A stretch of 64,000 nucleotides of DNA from Marchantia polymorpha subsp. ruderalis (GCA_037833965.1 AP031357.1:4794001-4858000); one strand, 5' to 3'. Positions 1 through 10,767 are shown, counted from the stretch's first letter. Notes: generated from the sequence alone by a model not told the origin. Program-made: numbers and translations.

Positions 1-766
1 ACTGGATGAAGAAACAGTTCATGGACAAACAACTCAAACTCATTCTCCTCAGATAATCGAAGCGAATTCCACTTTTCATGAGGCACCTGTGAAATTGTTA
101 AGCGTCGCCATGGAATGCTTGTGTACGAACTGGAATTCCATAGCTGGAAGCATCAAAACAACTGTGAAGAAGCTGAGCATCTGAAAAACATGTACTTTGA
201 ATGTAGTCATCTGACAACTACGAATACAACCATGATCGGTCTATCATGGTCGGATGATAATGATGATCGGTGACCGTGACATTTCTTATCTTTCTTATCT
301 TTATCCCCTTATCTGAAATTGCTGAAGCATTGGTCATCGACAGTGAACCTATGATTCTTGTCTTGGTGATTTCTATACAGTGTTATTAAAGAAATTAGTG
401 TACTAAGTTATTCTCAAAGTTATGTCCCCATACTATCATGTCAAACATTTTTGTGTCAGTCACTAGCATTCATAGACAACACCACAATTTCAGCTCCTGG
501 GACAGATTTAACAGCTAAAACTGGTAGATGGAAGAAAGTTAGTTGCAAGAGAGACTGAACTCGAGCCAACCCACAGTACTGGAAAAATTAGGTTATTTAT
601 TTACTGTCGATCCAAGAAGCTGCACGGGTCGAAACAGTAGAATTCCTGGATAAGGAGGAAGTTGAGAAGATATTGCTAATTTCCAAAACAGATTCCACTT
701 AAGAAGATGTCCAGACGTTCAGATACACGAGGGACGTTCCACTTTAAGGGCGTTCTGTTACTACGG
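1..766. repeat. Left arm of a large inverted repeat
   Basis: This stretch matches the reverse complement of 3661-4417 almost throughout. Position 1 pairs with 4417 and positions 761-763 (CTA) pair with 3664-3666 (TAG). Shared blocks include the GAAACAGTT region near 10-20, the CATCTGACAACTAC block near 210-225 and the GGGCGTTCTGTTACTA block at the inner end. Small indels and substitutions give clear divergence, so the duplication is not recent. The window begins inside the arm or at its outer end, so the true outer boundary is unknown. It could be the terminal inverted repeat of a DNA element or a simple inverted duplication. No long reading frame is supported inside the arm. Confidence 0.85.
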
Positions 767-1826
767 GCTGTCATAGGGACCGGAATAGAAGACATTGACA
801 TGTCCAGCGTCTGTATTCGCTATGGCACTAAACGCTGTGTTGGACAAATCAAATGCTCGCCCACCTACACATCCATTAGGGCACCGATCCACTATCTTGA
901 TAAGGATGGTAGCTGAGCTGATGCAGCCACTGCCTGTACATTGGATCTTGAACCATTTGCCACAGTTTGCACCGTTGTTCCAGATATTGGGTGCTCCGTC
1001 GCCTCCCGCAGCGAAGAAATTATTGGAAGGAAATTGACCTGGATCGCTTTCAAAACAAGCAGAAGCTGCGTGCAACGACCAAACAGATTCAGCCTCGCAT
1101 GCTGAAGTTAGTGCAAGTATTACGACGACATGAGTCAAGTGGAGTTTTTGCAAGGATAAATTAAGACTAAACTTATTTCATGAAATGTGAAAGTTGAGGA
1201 AGACAATACCATGCATGTTTTAGCAGGCATTATGAGTAAGCGGACGAATTTATTTTCATTCCCATTATCGCAGCAAGTTGGAGACTAAGCGTGGTCTGTC
1301 AATGACTAGGTAATATGTAAATGTATGAAAAAAAATCTTCAAGTTTGATCAGACTTCCAGACAATCTCCATCCTGAATGTGGTTAATAGGTATAAATTCC
1401 GTCAGCTAGCACCGAGTATACAGATTTTACCCAAACTATTTTGGATTTGAGGTCATTCGATTTCGTGGAGTTTGATCCTGACCACAATCTGGAGTTCCAT
1501 ATTCAGACAATTTGATCAGACTAACGCCATTACTCAGAAGGCCCAGGAGTGGGAAGCGGAAGGTACTTACGAACAAAAGGCGCTGTATAATATGAAACTT
1601 CCCCGAACAGCGTGCCAGTGGGAGTGCTGGGAGAGCCGCCACCAGAGCATGGTCCGCTTTGGCAGTTGGTTCCACAGTAGTCTGATGTGGATCCACACCA
1701 GCCATACTGACTGCAGCAAAGGTTGTCAGGACACACTGCATTTCCTGCTTGTTGTCCACATTGTTCCGCTGCACTTTGGTGGGAAAAGAGGAGTAACATT
1801 GCTGCCACTGCCAGCTTCGTACACAT
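761..1826 (-). CDS. Secreted hevein-domain + EG45/expansin-like (plant natriuretic peptide type) protein, two exons
   Basis: Exon 1 is 1826-1571 and exon 2 is 1065-761 on the minus strand, giving 186 residues. The join uses donor GTAAGT (from 1570) and acceptor GCAG (ending 1066); codon phase is kept and reads APFV|PSACF. Residues 1-20 form a signal peptide ([14 protein letters not shown]...). Residues about 21-62 form a hevein-type chitin-binding domain, with cysteine pattern CGQQ...[14 protein letters not shown]...YCG..CQSGPC. A Gly/Ser/Pro/Thr linker follows. The rest is a six-stranded double-psi beta-barrel of EG45/PNP type ([15 protein letters not shown]-like [41 protein letters not shown]). 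Known members act in the apoplast in defence or cell-wall and ion signalling. This is not PR-4, whose second domain is barwin. The stop codon falls at the inner edge of the left inverted-repeat arm. The function is inferred from domains only. Confidence 0.8.
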
Positions 1827-3660
1827 CTTTGATCTCTGCAGAGACAGGAATAACTATGTAAGGCATATTCACGTACGTCACATATGAAGATTTTCGCCTG
1901 CTTCTCTGTATATGCTTTCTCCAATTCAAGGGATCGATTACTCTTATTACAAACATTATCGTGATGAGCATGCAAAAGCATTGAGAGAAATGCCGATTAC
2001 CTGCATTCTAAAGCTTTATAAGCACCGGGAGGGACTTCTGCCAGATGAAGAATGAGATTGCTTACTTCTAGCAAAGCTCGCGTGTTGAATTTATAGGGAA
2101 AGGAGAAGCGACCGTCTGAGTGATTCGGACTCCAGAAGTAACAAAAGTCATCATCGATGACAAAGTTCATAGTAAAGCCTTGGAGGATACGGTTTGTTTG
2201 TCTAAACAAATTTAGTGTAGATCAAGGTCATAGTCTATTCACATGACTTTGTCACGTTACGTGACGATCCCTGAAATGGACAACTCAAATGAAAATATCA
2301 TAAGCTTCAGTATTTCAGATAGTAGAGCATATTCGCCTTAGGAAAATGGAATAGGCCGTCATATACGGCACGAACTTCACCCTTGACTCCAGAAGCAGAT
2401 AACTCATGCAATCACACCAGCTGTGCTTGCAGTAGTTTTGACGAAAGCGGGCAATGGTTACTGTTGTGTGCATACATGGTCGTGGCGACTCCAAGTCTAA
2501 TTTATAGTTTTTCGCATTAGAGTAGGTAACTGTGCTCAGAAGTGGGAATGACAATTGTGTTCTTTTCCTAAATCACCAATCCCAAACATACAATACTAGG
2601 CCCAAGCTCAGATAATAATGCTGCAGATCGCATACGTAAGTCATCGTAAAATTTTGTGGATTTTTTATATAAAGGCACGTCCATGGGTCATGAGTATATC
2701 CAATTCGGTATTATTAGATGTCAACAGTATAGATTTCTGGGCAATGGCCCGGCTGGATGTTTACGATCGGGTTGAAGCTCTTCGCATTTTGAGGACTCTT
2801 CCATATGTTACAGTATATTCCGAAATATTAATATTATCTACAGATATTAAGAACTGATACTATCATTTCATATTTTAGTGGGGAGCTTCATTCATTGAAG
2901 ATTTGTTTCGTTGTTCTTCCAATCCAAGGCACATCGGAATCCCTTATTCTCATCACCAGCCCATGGAAGTAGATGGGTGTTAATTTCGCGTGACAATAGT
3001 GAAGAGAACGTCTTGTTATGCTCGCTTAAAACTTAACAATGAGGTCATAGAGAAACAATGAGTTCCATCCTAAGCTTCTTAAGATCTGAATAGCGCTTGC
3101 TTTCAAGAACTGAAGCTTGATAGAAGCACAATTTATCTTCCGAGGGAGAAAAGAAGTATTTTGAGAGGCTAGCAGTCGGAATTCGACAACAGTTGAGACG
3201 AAGACCTTTTTTTTTGGACCAACTGTATCTTATGCATTGCGACTTTGGCTACAGGAGTCTACGGGGCATCAACTACTAAGTTGAAACTTCGAGCGAAGGT
3301 ATACCTTCAGCATTTACCATAAAGTCAAATTTGCCTGCTCATTTCGAAGAGCCAAGCCCTAAATCCTTCAAGAGTCTGGTAAATAGGAATATTCAAGAAA
3401 TATCGTGAACAGATTGTGATCAGAATCAAAGTCCATGAAACCGATGGCCTTAAGATTTACAATGATTTGGGTAAACCCTGTAAATTGGTTGTTAGCTGAT
3501 GGAGTTCACAAACCTAAACCATATTCGGGATAGATGTTGTCTGGATTTGCGATCACAATTCCAGACAACCTCCATCCTTGGAGTTTTCCTTCAACAGGAA
3601 ACTACTAACAGAAAACTACACCCTTCTGTTACAACGGAGAATTCCATCCTTGGATTTTTC
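1827..3660. other. Upstream and loop DNA of the inverted repeat, no gene recognised
   Basis: Apart from the candidate TATA box, I see only short reading frames (up to about 80 codons) with no recognisable family. An imperfect hairpin lies at about 3538-3566 (GTCTGGA ... TCCAGAC). The segment around 3161-3330 resembles 4681-4810 and 4845-4980. Confidence 0.5.
2014..2020 (-). promoter_or_regulatory. Candidate TATA box of the hevein-EG45 gene
   Basis: On the minus strand this reads TATAAAG, about 190 bases upstream of the ATG at 1826. That implies a 5' leader of roughly 150 bases. No other promoter element is obvious, so the call rests on the motif and its position. Confidence 0.35.
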
Positions 3661-4980
3661 CCTAGTAACAGAACGCCCTTAAAGTGGAAGGTTTCTCGTG
3701 TATCTAATCGTCTTGACATCTTCTTCTTAAGTGGAATCTGTAATGAAAATTAGCAATATCTGCCTCAACTTTCTCCTTGGATAAGAGGAACTATACTGTT
3801 TCGACACGTGCAACTTCTTGAATCGACAGTAAATAAATTATCTACTATTTCCAGTATTGAGGGTTGGCTCGAGGTCAGTCTCTCCTGCAACTGATTTTCT
3901 TCCATCTACCAGTTTGACTGTTGAACCTGTGCCAGAAGCTGAGATTGTGGTGTTGTCTACGAATACTAGTGACGGACACAAAAATGTGTGACATAGTAAT
4001 ATTGGGACATAACTGTGAGAATAACTTACTACACATTATTCTTGATAATACTGTATATGTATCACCAAGATAGAGATATATGTGGACTGTCGAATACCAA
4101 TGCTTCAGCGTTTTCAAAGGAATTAAGGCAAAAGTTAAGGAACTTCACGGTCACCGATCTTCATTCGACCACGACAGACGAATCATAGTTCTATTGGTAG
4201 TTGTCAGATGACTACAGTCAAAATACGTGTTTTGCAGATGCTTAGGTTCTTCTCAATTATTTTAAAGTTTACAGCTATGGAAGTCCAGTTCAAACATAAG
4301 CATTCCATGGCGACACTTAACTGTTTCACAGCGGCCTAATGAAAAGTGGAATACGCTTCGATAATCTTGAAAGTATGAGTTTGACTTGTTTGTCCATCAA
4401 CTGTTTCTTCATCCAGTTCAGGAAGACATTCATTGAAGCTTCTTCCTCCTCCTCCTAAGCCACCCTGTGGACATAGATGGCTTTCAGGCCCGCCGTTCTA
4501 CCATCATCAGACCATCCTGTTGTTTTGCTCCCATAGAGTTGACACCCAGTTGAAGTCCTAGAGCAATGGAGTTTCCAGATCGGAGCTGAGGTTTTATAAG
4601 ATTTATACATTGAATACTGCTGCTAAGGGCTATAACGTCAGGCTAGCTGAAATTTCCAGCCGACGGGCATTGAAAGCTTGTTGAGAGGCTGGCACGTACA
4701 GTCAGAAGAGTTCAGACGAAGATCTTCCGAACGGAGAATTTGGTGATCTGTTTATGTGGTCTTTGGCTTCAGGAGTGGATAAAGTGAGCATCAACCCTTC
4801 AAATTGAAATTTGTTGATTTTCTTTCATGGAAATTGAATGTCTTTTGAGAGGCTGGCAGTAAGTGCTGGAAGATAGTTCAGAACACGTTCCTATCTGGGA
4901 GAAGTCTGTGTAGCGGAATAATATGTATGTGAATGTTGCCTACAGGATCTTTACAACGCCAGCGACAGGAGCCCAAAGTG
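3161..4980 (+). repeat. Three diverged direct repeats sharing TTGAGAGGCT(A/G)GCA
   Basis: Similar blocks start at 3161, 4681 and 4845. Each opens with TTGAGAGGCT and is followed 30-60 bases later by AGACGAAGA- or GAAGA-like text and TTTGGCT(A/T)CAGGAGT or TGCCTACAGGA. They may be remnants of one duplicated sequence. The first two give short open frames starting ERLA, but I do not recognise a protein. Confidence 0.4.
3661..4417. repeat. Right arm of the large inverted repeat
   Basis: This is the reverse complement of the left arm (1-766). The arm's inner end carries TAG at 3664-3666, mirroring the stop codon of the hevein-EG45 gene at 761-763, so the duplicated segment includes the last codon and 3' flank of that gene but not its coding body. 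Similarity ceases close to 3661. Confidence 0.85.
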
Positions 4981-5289
4981 AGAAAATCTAAAGAAGGTGA
5001 ATCTAAGAATAGCTTCATGTGACCATCGTTTGTCATTTTGAAGAGTCGCACCCGAGGATTGATGAAATTGTGCGGACTGTTTGATCTGATATCTTGGTTT
5101 TGTCATAACATCCCAAACGAGCGATTTTCTAAACCGGAAAAATCTTGCTTGTCTTGATTCATGTTTGAAAAGACCTGAAACCATTTCAGAGAAAACGATC
5201 AATTAATGACAACACTTGGTAGTGTTGAATTATGTATGGAAAGAGACATGTTTCCCGATCCCAAAAAGGGAATTTCAGTAACATTACTC
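4981..5289. other. No gene recognised
   Basis: One 83-codon minus-strand frame (4951-5202) resembles nothing I know. No repeat or RNA gene was seen. Confidence 0.4.
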
Positions 5290-5520
5290 TGTGAGCCAAA
5301 CCTTCCCATCCTTTAGCGTTTGTAATCCAGGTGGGGGTTCAAGCTCCCATAATCTTACTTCTCTGATCTCAAGACGTGTGCTCTAGGTGTATTCAAGACA
5401 ACAAGATCATAAACACTTGCTCTTCCATAGACAAATTGTCCAGAACTAAAATTAACGACTTGCTGTCTGCTATTTCACAAGAGCAGCAGACAAGCTCTTT
5501 GTAACATAAAGATCTAACCC

Positions 5521-5555
5521 AACTCTGGGTGATTTAAGAGAAATCACCCAGAGTT
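5521..5555. repeat. Perfect 15-bp hairpin unique to unit A
   Basis: AACTCTGGGTGATTT (5521-5535) is followed by a five-base loop and its exact complement (5541-5555), then a run of T. Unit B at 6618 has only the first arm, so the second arm looks like a templated insertion after the duplication. Confidence 0.9.
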
Positions 5556-5867
5556 TTTTTCAATACTACAGCCGTTATGGGCTTATCCTAGAATGAATGT
5601 CACATCTCGGACACACTGCCTCGGACAAGTCAGGTGACACATTGGCGGTACAAGGTGACACCCTTCCTAACAGCAATCTTCACGGCCAGGGAACACAATT
5701 CTACTCTCAACACTTCGTTCGATTCTTCCTCTTAGTGATCAACTCACTCTCAGCCCGGCGATCCCTTCGGCCCTCTCCCACACCCTTACAGCAGGTATGC
5801 ACACTGCCGCCGTCCCTCGACAGCCCCAGACCCCACTAGATTTCTCTCTCAGATTTGACTCTCAGAT

Positions 5868-6090
5868 TTCAGTGTCAGATTTCACTTCAATTTCAGCTCC
5901 CACTCTCAGATCCTTCACTTTTATTTCAGCTCCCACTCACAGATCCTTCACTTCAATTTCAGCTCCCACTCAATGATCTTTCACTTCGATTTCAGCTCCC
6001 ACTCACAGATCCTTCACTTTTATTTCAGCTCCCATTCACAGATTCGACACTTCGATCTCAGACCCCGATTGAATTTCACTTAGATTCGAC
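5868..6090 (+). repeat. Tandem array of about 34-36 bp units
   Basis: About six copies of TTTCAGCTCCCACTCACAGA with TCCTTCACTTC spacers. The array continues with related text in unit B. Open frames across it (Phe/Leu/Pro/Ser-rich) are by-products of the repeat. Confidence 0.85.
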
Positions 6091-6394
6091 TCTCCACCCT
6101 CGAGAATTCGCTCCCTCCTCCTTAGAATTCTCAACACTCCCCTCCTAATTCTCACCACGTTTCTCCAAATATGACTCACATCCACACTCTATCCCTACCA
6201 CCAATCCCACATGCGCCTCCACATCATGGCACCCCTCCAGATCTCTGTCACCAGGCCGAAATTCCCTCCCAAGTTCAAGGGCTGAGACACCCACTCACCC
6301 ACGTGTCTCCTCCTTCCGTCCTTCGTCCGTTCCTTCACATTGGGCCTGCGCCGAAGGCGCTTGACCCGAAGTCCGTTGAGCCGAAGGCTGTGAG

Positions 6395-7560
6395 CCTAAA
6401 CTCCCCACCCTTCAGCGTTTGTAGTCCAGGTAGGGGTTCGAGCTCCCATAATCTAACTTCTCTGATCTCAACCATGTGGTCAAAGTGTATTCAAGACAAT
6501 GAGATCATAAACACTTGCTCTTTCACAGACAAATTATCCAAAACTGAAAATAATAACTTGCTGTCTGCTATCTCCACAAGAGCAGCAGACAAGCTCTTTG
6601 TTACATAAAGATCTAACCCAACTCTGGGTGACTTTCTCAATACCACAATCGCTGTGGTCTATCCTAGCTCCGAGTTCCACTCCCAATTCCTACTCAGATT
6701 TCAGTGTCGATTTCTCAGCATCCACCTTCAGACCCCACCAGATTCCTCTCTCAGATTCAACTCTCCCTTTTCAGTTTCAAATTCAGATCGTTACTGTCAG
6801 ATTTCAGTCTCAAATTTCGCTTCACTCACAGCTATCATTCTCAGGTCTTCCACTCTGATCTCGGATCCCACTCACAGATTACACTTCAATCTCAGATTCC
6901 ACTCACGGATTACACTTCAATTTCAAATCCCACTCTCAGATCTTCCACTCGGATTTCAGTTCCCACTCACAGATTACACTTCAACCTCAGATCCCACTCA
7001 CGGATTACACCTCAATTTCAGATCCCACTCTCAGATCTTCCACTCGGATTTCAGCTCCCACTCACAGATTACACTTCAATCTCAGATCCCACTCACGGAT
7101 TACACTTCAATTTCAGATCCTACATTTCAGATCTTCCACTTGGATTTCAGCTCCCACTCACAGATTACACTTCAATCTCAGATCCCACTCACGGATTACA
7201 CTTCAATTTCAGATCCCACTCTCAGATCTTCCACTTGGATTTCAGCTCCCACTCAAAGATTACACTTCAATCTCAGATCCCACTCTCAGATCTTCCACTC
7301 TGATTTCAGATCCTGACTCACAGATTTTCCACTTCAGATACAACTCTCCACCCACGAGAGGTTGCTTCCTCCTACTTCGAACTCTCCACACTCCCTTCCT
7401 AATCCTCACCACTTCCCTGCGAAAATCACTCACATCCACACCCTATCCTGCGACCAATCCCACCAGCGTCTCCACACAATGGCACACCACACAATCTCAA
7501 TCCCCAGGCCGAAAATTCCTCTCCAACGTTCAAGGGCCGAGTCATCCACAGCCCGCGTGA
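6395..7560. repeat. Tandem segmental duplication, unit B
   Basis: Second copy of the block described at 5290-6350, with the larger tandem array at 6840-7330. The 3' part (7385-7560) matches 6145-6290. Between the two units lies a short GC-rich stretch rich in GCCGAAGGC. Confidence 0.75.
6840..7330 (+). repeat. Higher-order tandem repeat, about 95 bp made of three 31-33 bp subunits
   Basis: Anchor CAG(C/T)TCCCACTCA recurs at about 6957, 7052, 7148 and 7243, a period of 95-96 bases. Each period holds three subunits ending in TCAATCT, TCAATTT and GGATTTC. Long plus-strand frames across it are artefacts of a period that leaves frames open. Confidence 0.85.
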
Positions 7561-7800
7561 ATGCCGTTCCCGCGATGATGGGCAACGGCCTGGCTCCCAT
7601 GTGCAACTTCATGCCCGGCCGCTGCCACACCTGTACAGTCTTTATTCATGATCACGTCGACATCCGCCGTCCGAATTGTCTTCCGCACCGCCGAAGGCAA
7701 TTTCGGACACTGCTTGGCAATCCCCCCCACGAAGACACTCTTCCGCACCTTTGCCTATCTATAACAGTCACCCCGACACCCATAACTCACGGACCCCTTC
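7561..7800. other. No gene recognised
   Basis: Short overlapping frames exist on both strands (for example 7542-7748 minus), but none matches a family I know. GC content rises here relative to the flanks. Confidence 0.35.
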
Positions 7801-8930
7801 TTCATTTGAAACGTTCTTGGGCTCATTGGAACAAGCGTGTTGTGCTCTTTCCAACGAGCCCCTAACTAAGTCAAACCGATAAGAATTGAGAAAGTTTTAC
7901 TCTTCCGCCGAAAGCGTTTGCCTATCCGCAGGCGTTCGCGTCCTACCCACAGGCCGCCTACCCGCAGACGTCCGCCTATCCGCAGGCGTCCGCGTCCTAC
8001 CCGCAGGCCTCCTATCCCCAGGCGTCCGCCTATCCGCAGGCGTCTGCGTCCTACCCGCAGGCCGCCTATCCGCAGGCGTCCGCCTATCCGCAGGCCGCCT
8101 TGGGCCGAAGGCCCCTCTAACTGTTAACGCCGAAGGCCCCTCTATATGTTAACGCCAAAGGCCCCTCGTCTAACCATGACAGCCAACTTCGACGCTCATA
8201 AATCAGTGATGACGGATCCGTTTCAAGAGATCTTGGTCTCGTTGGAACCACCGCGTCGAGTTCTTTCCAACGAGACCCGAATCAAGTCAAACCGCTAAGA
8301 ATTAAAAAAGATATGCTGGTTTTACTGTTTCGCCGAAGACCTGCAACCGCCGAAGGCGTACGTTCGCGCATAGGACAAAAGTTACACTCCCTTCCGCGTA
8401 GGCGGAATTCCCAGCGGAGGCGAACTCCTTCCGCCGAAGGCGAACGTCTATGTATCTTCCGATAGTCATAACTCCCTAAGTTCTCATCCGTTCGAAGCGT
8501 TCTTAGGCTCGTTAGAACGAACGTGTCGAGCCCTTTCCAACCAGACCCTAAGCAATGCAAACCGTTAAAAATTGAAAACGTTATCACGATTTTACCCTTC
8601 CGCCGAAGACGTTTGCCTGTGCGCAGGCCGCCTACGCGCAGGCGTCCGCGTCCTACACGCAAGCCGTCTATGCGCAACCCGCCGAGGCCCTCCATATCAG
8701 AAACCTCCGCCGCTCCTTACTCGGTGATGCCTCATCCGTTTCAAGAGTTCTTGGTTTGGTTGGAACGAGCGTCGCGAGCTCTTTTCAACAAGACTCTAAT
8801 TGAGTCAAGGCGTCACACATTGAAAACGTTATGAGAGTTTCACTCCTTTGCCGAAGGCCTTTTCCTGAAGGGACTTCACCGAAGGCACTTCGCCGAAGAC
8901 CTTGCCCCGAAGGCCTCCTTCCGCACCTCT
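7800..8930 (-). repeat. Four tandem copies of a Ty3 LTR segment (subfamily C), minus orientation
   Basis: A block like TTCTTGGGCTCGTTGGAACGAGCG, then CTTTCCAACGAGACCC and AGTCAAACCG, recurs near 7811, 8229, 8498 and 8748. The same block occurs, reversed, inside the LTRs at about 42770-42840 and 50360-50430 and in the giant LTRs (for example 14263-14305). The copies are diverged and unequally spaced (about 418, 269 and 250 bases), so this is an amplified LTR fragment rather than a simple satellite. Confidence 0.6.
7918..8110 (+). repeat. GC-rich short tandem repeat (CCGCAGGC-based)
   Basis: The text alternates CCGCAGGCGTCCGCCTAT and CGTCCTACCCGCAGGCC many times and then passes into GCCGAAGGCCCCTCTA repeats at 8104-8165. 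It lies inside the LTR-fragment array. Confidence 0.8.
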
Positions 8931-9069
8931 TGCCCCCTAACCATCACACCAACTCCTAATCTTACAGAAACTTTTAGAAAACCCCAAGCATAATTTTGCA
9001 AGTGCTTAAATCCAAACTTTTAACTCTCATAAGGGTAAAAATACATGTGAGCACAGTTTTGTGCTCACA

Positions 9070-9848
9070 CCCGGTACAACGTAGGAAGGGGAAGGAGCCG
9101 GCGGAAGATCCGCCTTTGGCTCAAGGGCCTTTGGGGCAAGGCCCTCCGGCGGAAAGAGCGCCGAGATTTGAGCCTTCGGCGCCATGGCCTTCGAGCCAAC
9201 GAGTTACAAGCAGGGAGCCGGCGGAAGCCGCACCTTCGGCGGAGAATCCGCCGGAAGATGCGCCTTCGGCGGAAGGGCCTTCGGGCAAAGGGACATCGGG
9301 CGGGCGGCCTTCGGCCCTATCGCCTTCGGCACTGCGCCTTCGGCGGATGAAGCGCCGGGATTTGCGCCTACGCGTAGGCCGGACGCATCCCTCGCGCAGA
9401 ACCTAAGGGGGGAGCAGGACCTAACGGAGGAGCGGATCGTCTGTCCGCAGGATGAGATTCGTGCGCGCGATGCACAATTACACCCCGCGCAGACACATTC
9501 CGCACGATCGCCTCCGGCGGTAGACGCCGGCGGCGAAGAAGTTACGATCGACGCACGACAAGCGGACGATGGGGATGTGGCACGGCCGCATTCACCCACC
9601 ACCTTGGACATTTTAGCAGGGAGCAGCGAGGCTGCAGGAGCGCCATCGGTGGCAAAACACGCAGACCACTCGCAGCCCCACTCAGGCCAGTCGCCGACGC
9701 AATCAATGGCGACCGAAATCCTCCCTTCGGAGGATGATGAAGAAGGAGGATCCACGGAATCAGTGTCAGGATCGGGATCCACCGAGGAGGAGGAGGAAAA
9801 ATTAGTTGGTGCGCCGGCGGCGGCGCTCTGTGAGCAAGTAGTCAATCT
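9070..9848 (+). mobile_element. 5'-truncated Ty3 LTR (subfamily C), first part, split by a solo LTR
   Basis: Homology with the U3 reading frame of the giant LTRs begins in the repetitive middle part at about 9085-9180 and continues at 14713 after the insertion. No TGTGG LTR start is present at the left, so this copy is truncated. The last residues before the break read ALCEQVV, and the frame resumes at 14713 with PLLRYLDRK. Confidence 0.75.
9184..9848 (+). pseudogene. U3-ORF protein fragment (low-complexity and acidic middle part)
   Basis: The frame carries the signature TTLDILAGS, MATEILPSEDDEEGG, a Glu/Ser-rich stretch and ALCEQVV. These line up with TALDILAGS, VATEILETEDETSS and VLCEQI(V/I)P of the giant-LTR copies. 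The N-terminal core domain (MSKVPQL...) is missing. The frame is interrupted by the solo LTR and continues in the same phase at 14713-15558. The opening 50 codons are repeats of Pro/Ala/Phe/Gly generated by CCTTCGGC motifs. Confidence 0.65.
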
Positions 9849-10767
9849 TGTAATAACCCACCAAAGGCTAAAACTGCAGTATGGTGGTAAAAAGATCGAA
9901 CCCACAGGGACAAAGGCAACACACACAGTAAAAAATGTCACGTTTAACAGACTTTTGTAGAGTTTGAATTCTCAGGCGACTGTCACTCCCAGAAATACTG
10001 CAGTGCTCGACTCGGAGGCTCGACTCGGAGGAGGATCTCGACTCGGAGGATGCTCGGAGTATGCACAGTACAGCGTAGTCACTCAACACCCACACACACA
10101 CACCTGAAACTGGCAAAAGCACAACTCGGAGGTCGGTCAGGACCTCCGCTTCGGATTTCAGGGGGAAAGTGTCTCAAAAGTTCACTCAGAGGTTCTGCAG
10201 GTAGTGACTCCCACTCCGGCTTTTACTGCCCTTCCGCCAGGAACTAGCGTAGGGAACCCGGACTGGATTTCCCACTTTGGAACGAAGCCCCTTCATACGC
10301 CGTGGACGTCACCCTCGACTCACACCAAACGCAGGGAGTACAGGCCCGACTGAGAACTTAACTGAGACACAATCCAGTAACACACACACACAATCTGAAT
10401 TGCAAACCAAGGCTTACACGAAGTAATAAAACTTCACTTTGGCATTCAGGGGAAACTTCCCGTAGGAGTACAATCAAGATATGTCACTCGAAGGAGTAAG
10501 GGGGAACTGTTCAAGTCTCTAACTCGCAACCGGCTCTGAGCATCAGAAATCACCCGCAGGTACAGATCCGCACTACTCAAGTCTCTAACCGGGTACTAGC
10601 TCTGAACATTCAGCCGAAGGCCTTCAACTACAACATACGGTAACTTCGCTATGCTGCAGCTTCTCTACGTGGTGCCAGGACCAAAATGCACAAACACGCC
10701 AAGAAAGTGAGTACCTGATCTGCACTTCCGAAACTGGAAGAGTCCCAAGGCAAAACGCCTTGATCTA

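Larger units (their letters stand above)
5290..6350. repeat. Tandem segmental duplication, unit A
   Basis: This corresponds to unit B (6395-7560). Shared opening text includes AGCGTTTGTA.TCCAGGT.GGGGTTC.AGCTCCCATAAT (5312-5350 and 6413-6450) and the AGCAGCAGACAAGCTCTTTGT block (5483-5505 and 6580-6602). Both units then run into a 31-36 bp tandem array and end with a shared block containing ACTCACATCCACAC and AGGCCGAAA. Unit A has extra DNA at about 5590-5840. No convincing coding frame. Confidence 0.75.

Noticed and set aside
5521..5565. Hairpin plus T run as a bacterial-type terminator
   Set aside because: The window is plant nuclear DNA and no transcript ends here; a templated insertion explains it better.
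6425..6450. Possible tRNA B-box (GGGTTCGAGCTCC) suggesting a SINE
   Set aside because: One extra base against the B-box consensus, no A-box at the right distance, and no A-rich tail or target duplication.
5855..7316. Long Phe/Gln/Ser/Leu-rich plus-strand frames
   Set aside because: They are products of the tandem repeats, are open in more than one frame over the same stretch, and resemble no protein.
7542..7748. 68-codon minus-strand frame with a DVDVIMNKDCTGVAAAGHEVAHG-like protein
   Set aside because: It looks protein-like, but I cannot place it in a family and it lies in repeat-rich DNA.
7918..8110. CRISPR-like repeat array
   Set aside because: The units are contiguous, GC-rich tandem repeats without unique spacers, in a eukaryotic genome.
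9204..9941. 245-codon minus-strand frame opposite the LTR frame
   Set aside because: It is the complement of the plus-strand U3 frame (TALDILAGS homology is on plus) and crosses the solo-LTR junction at 9849.
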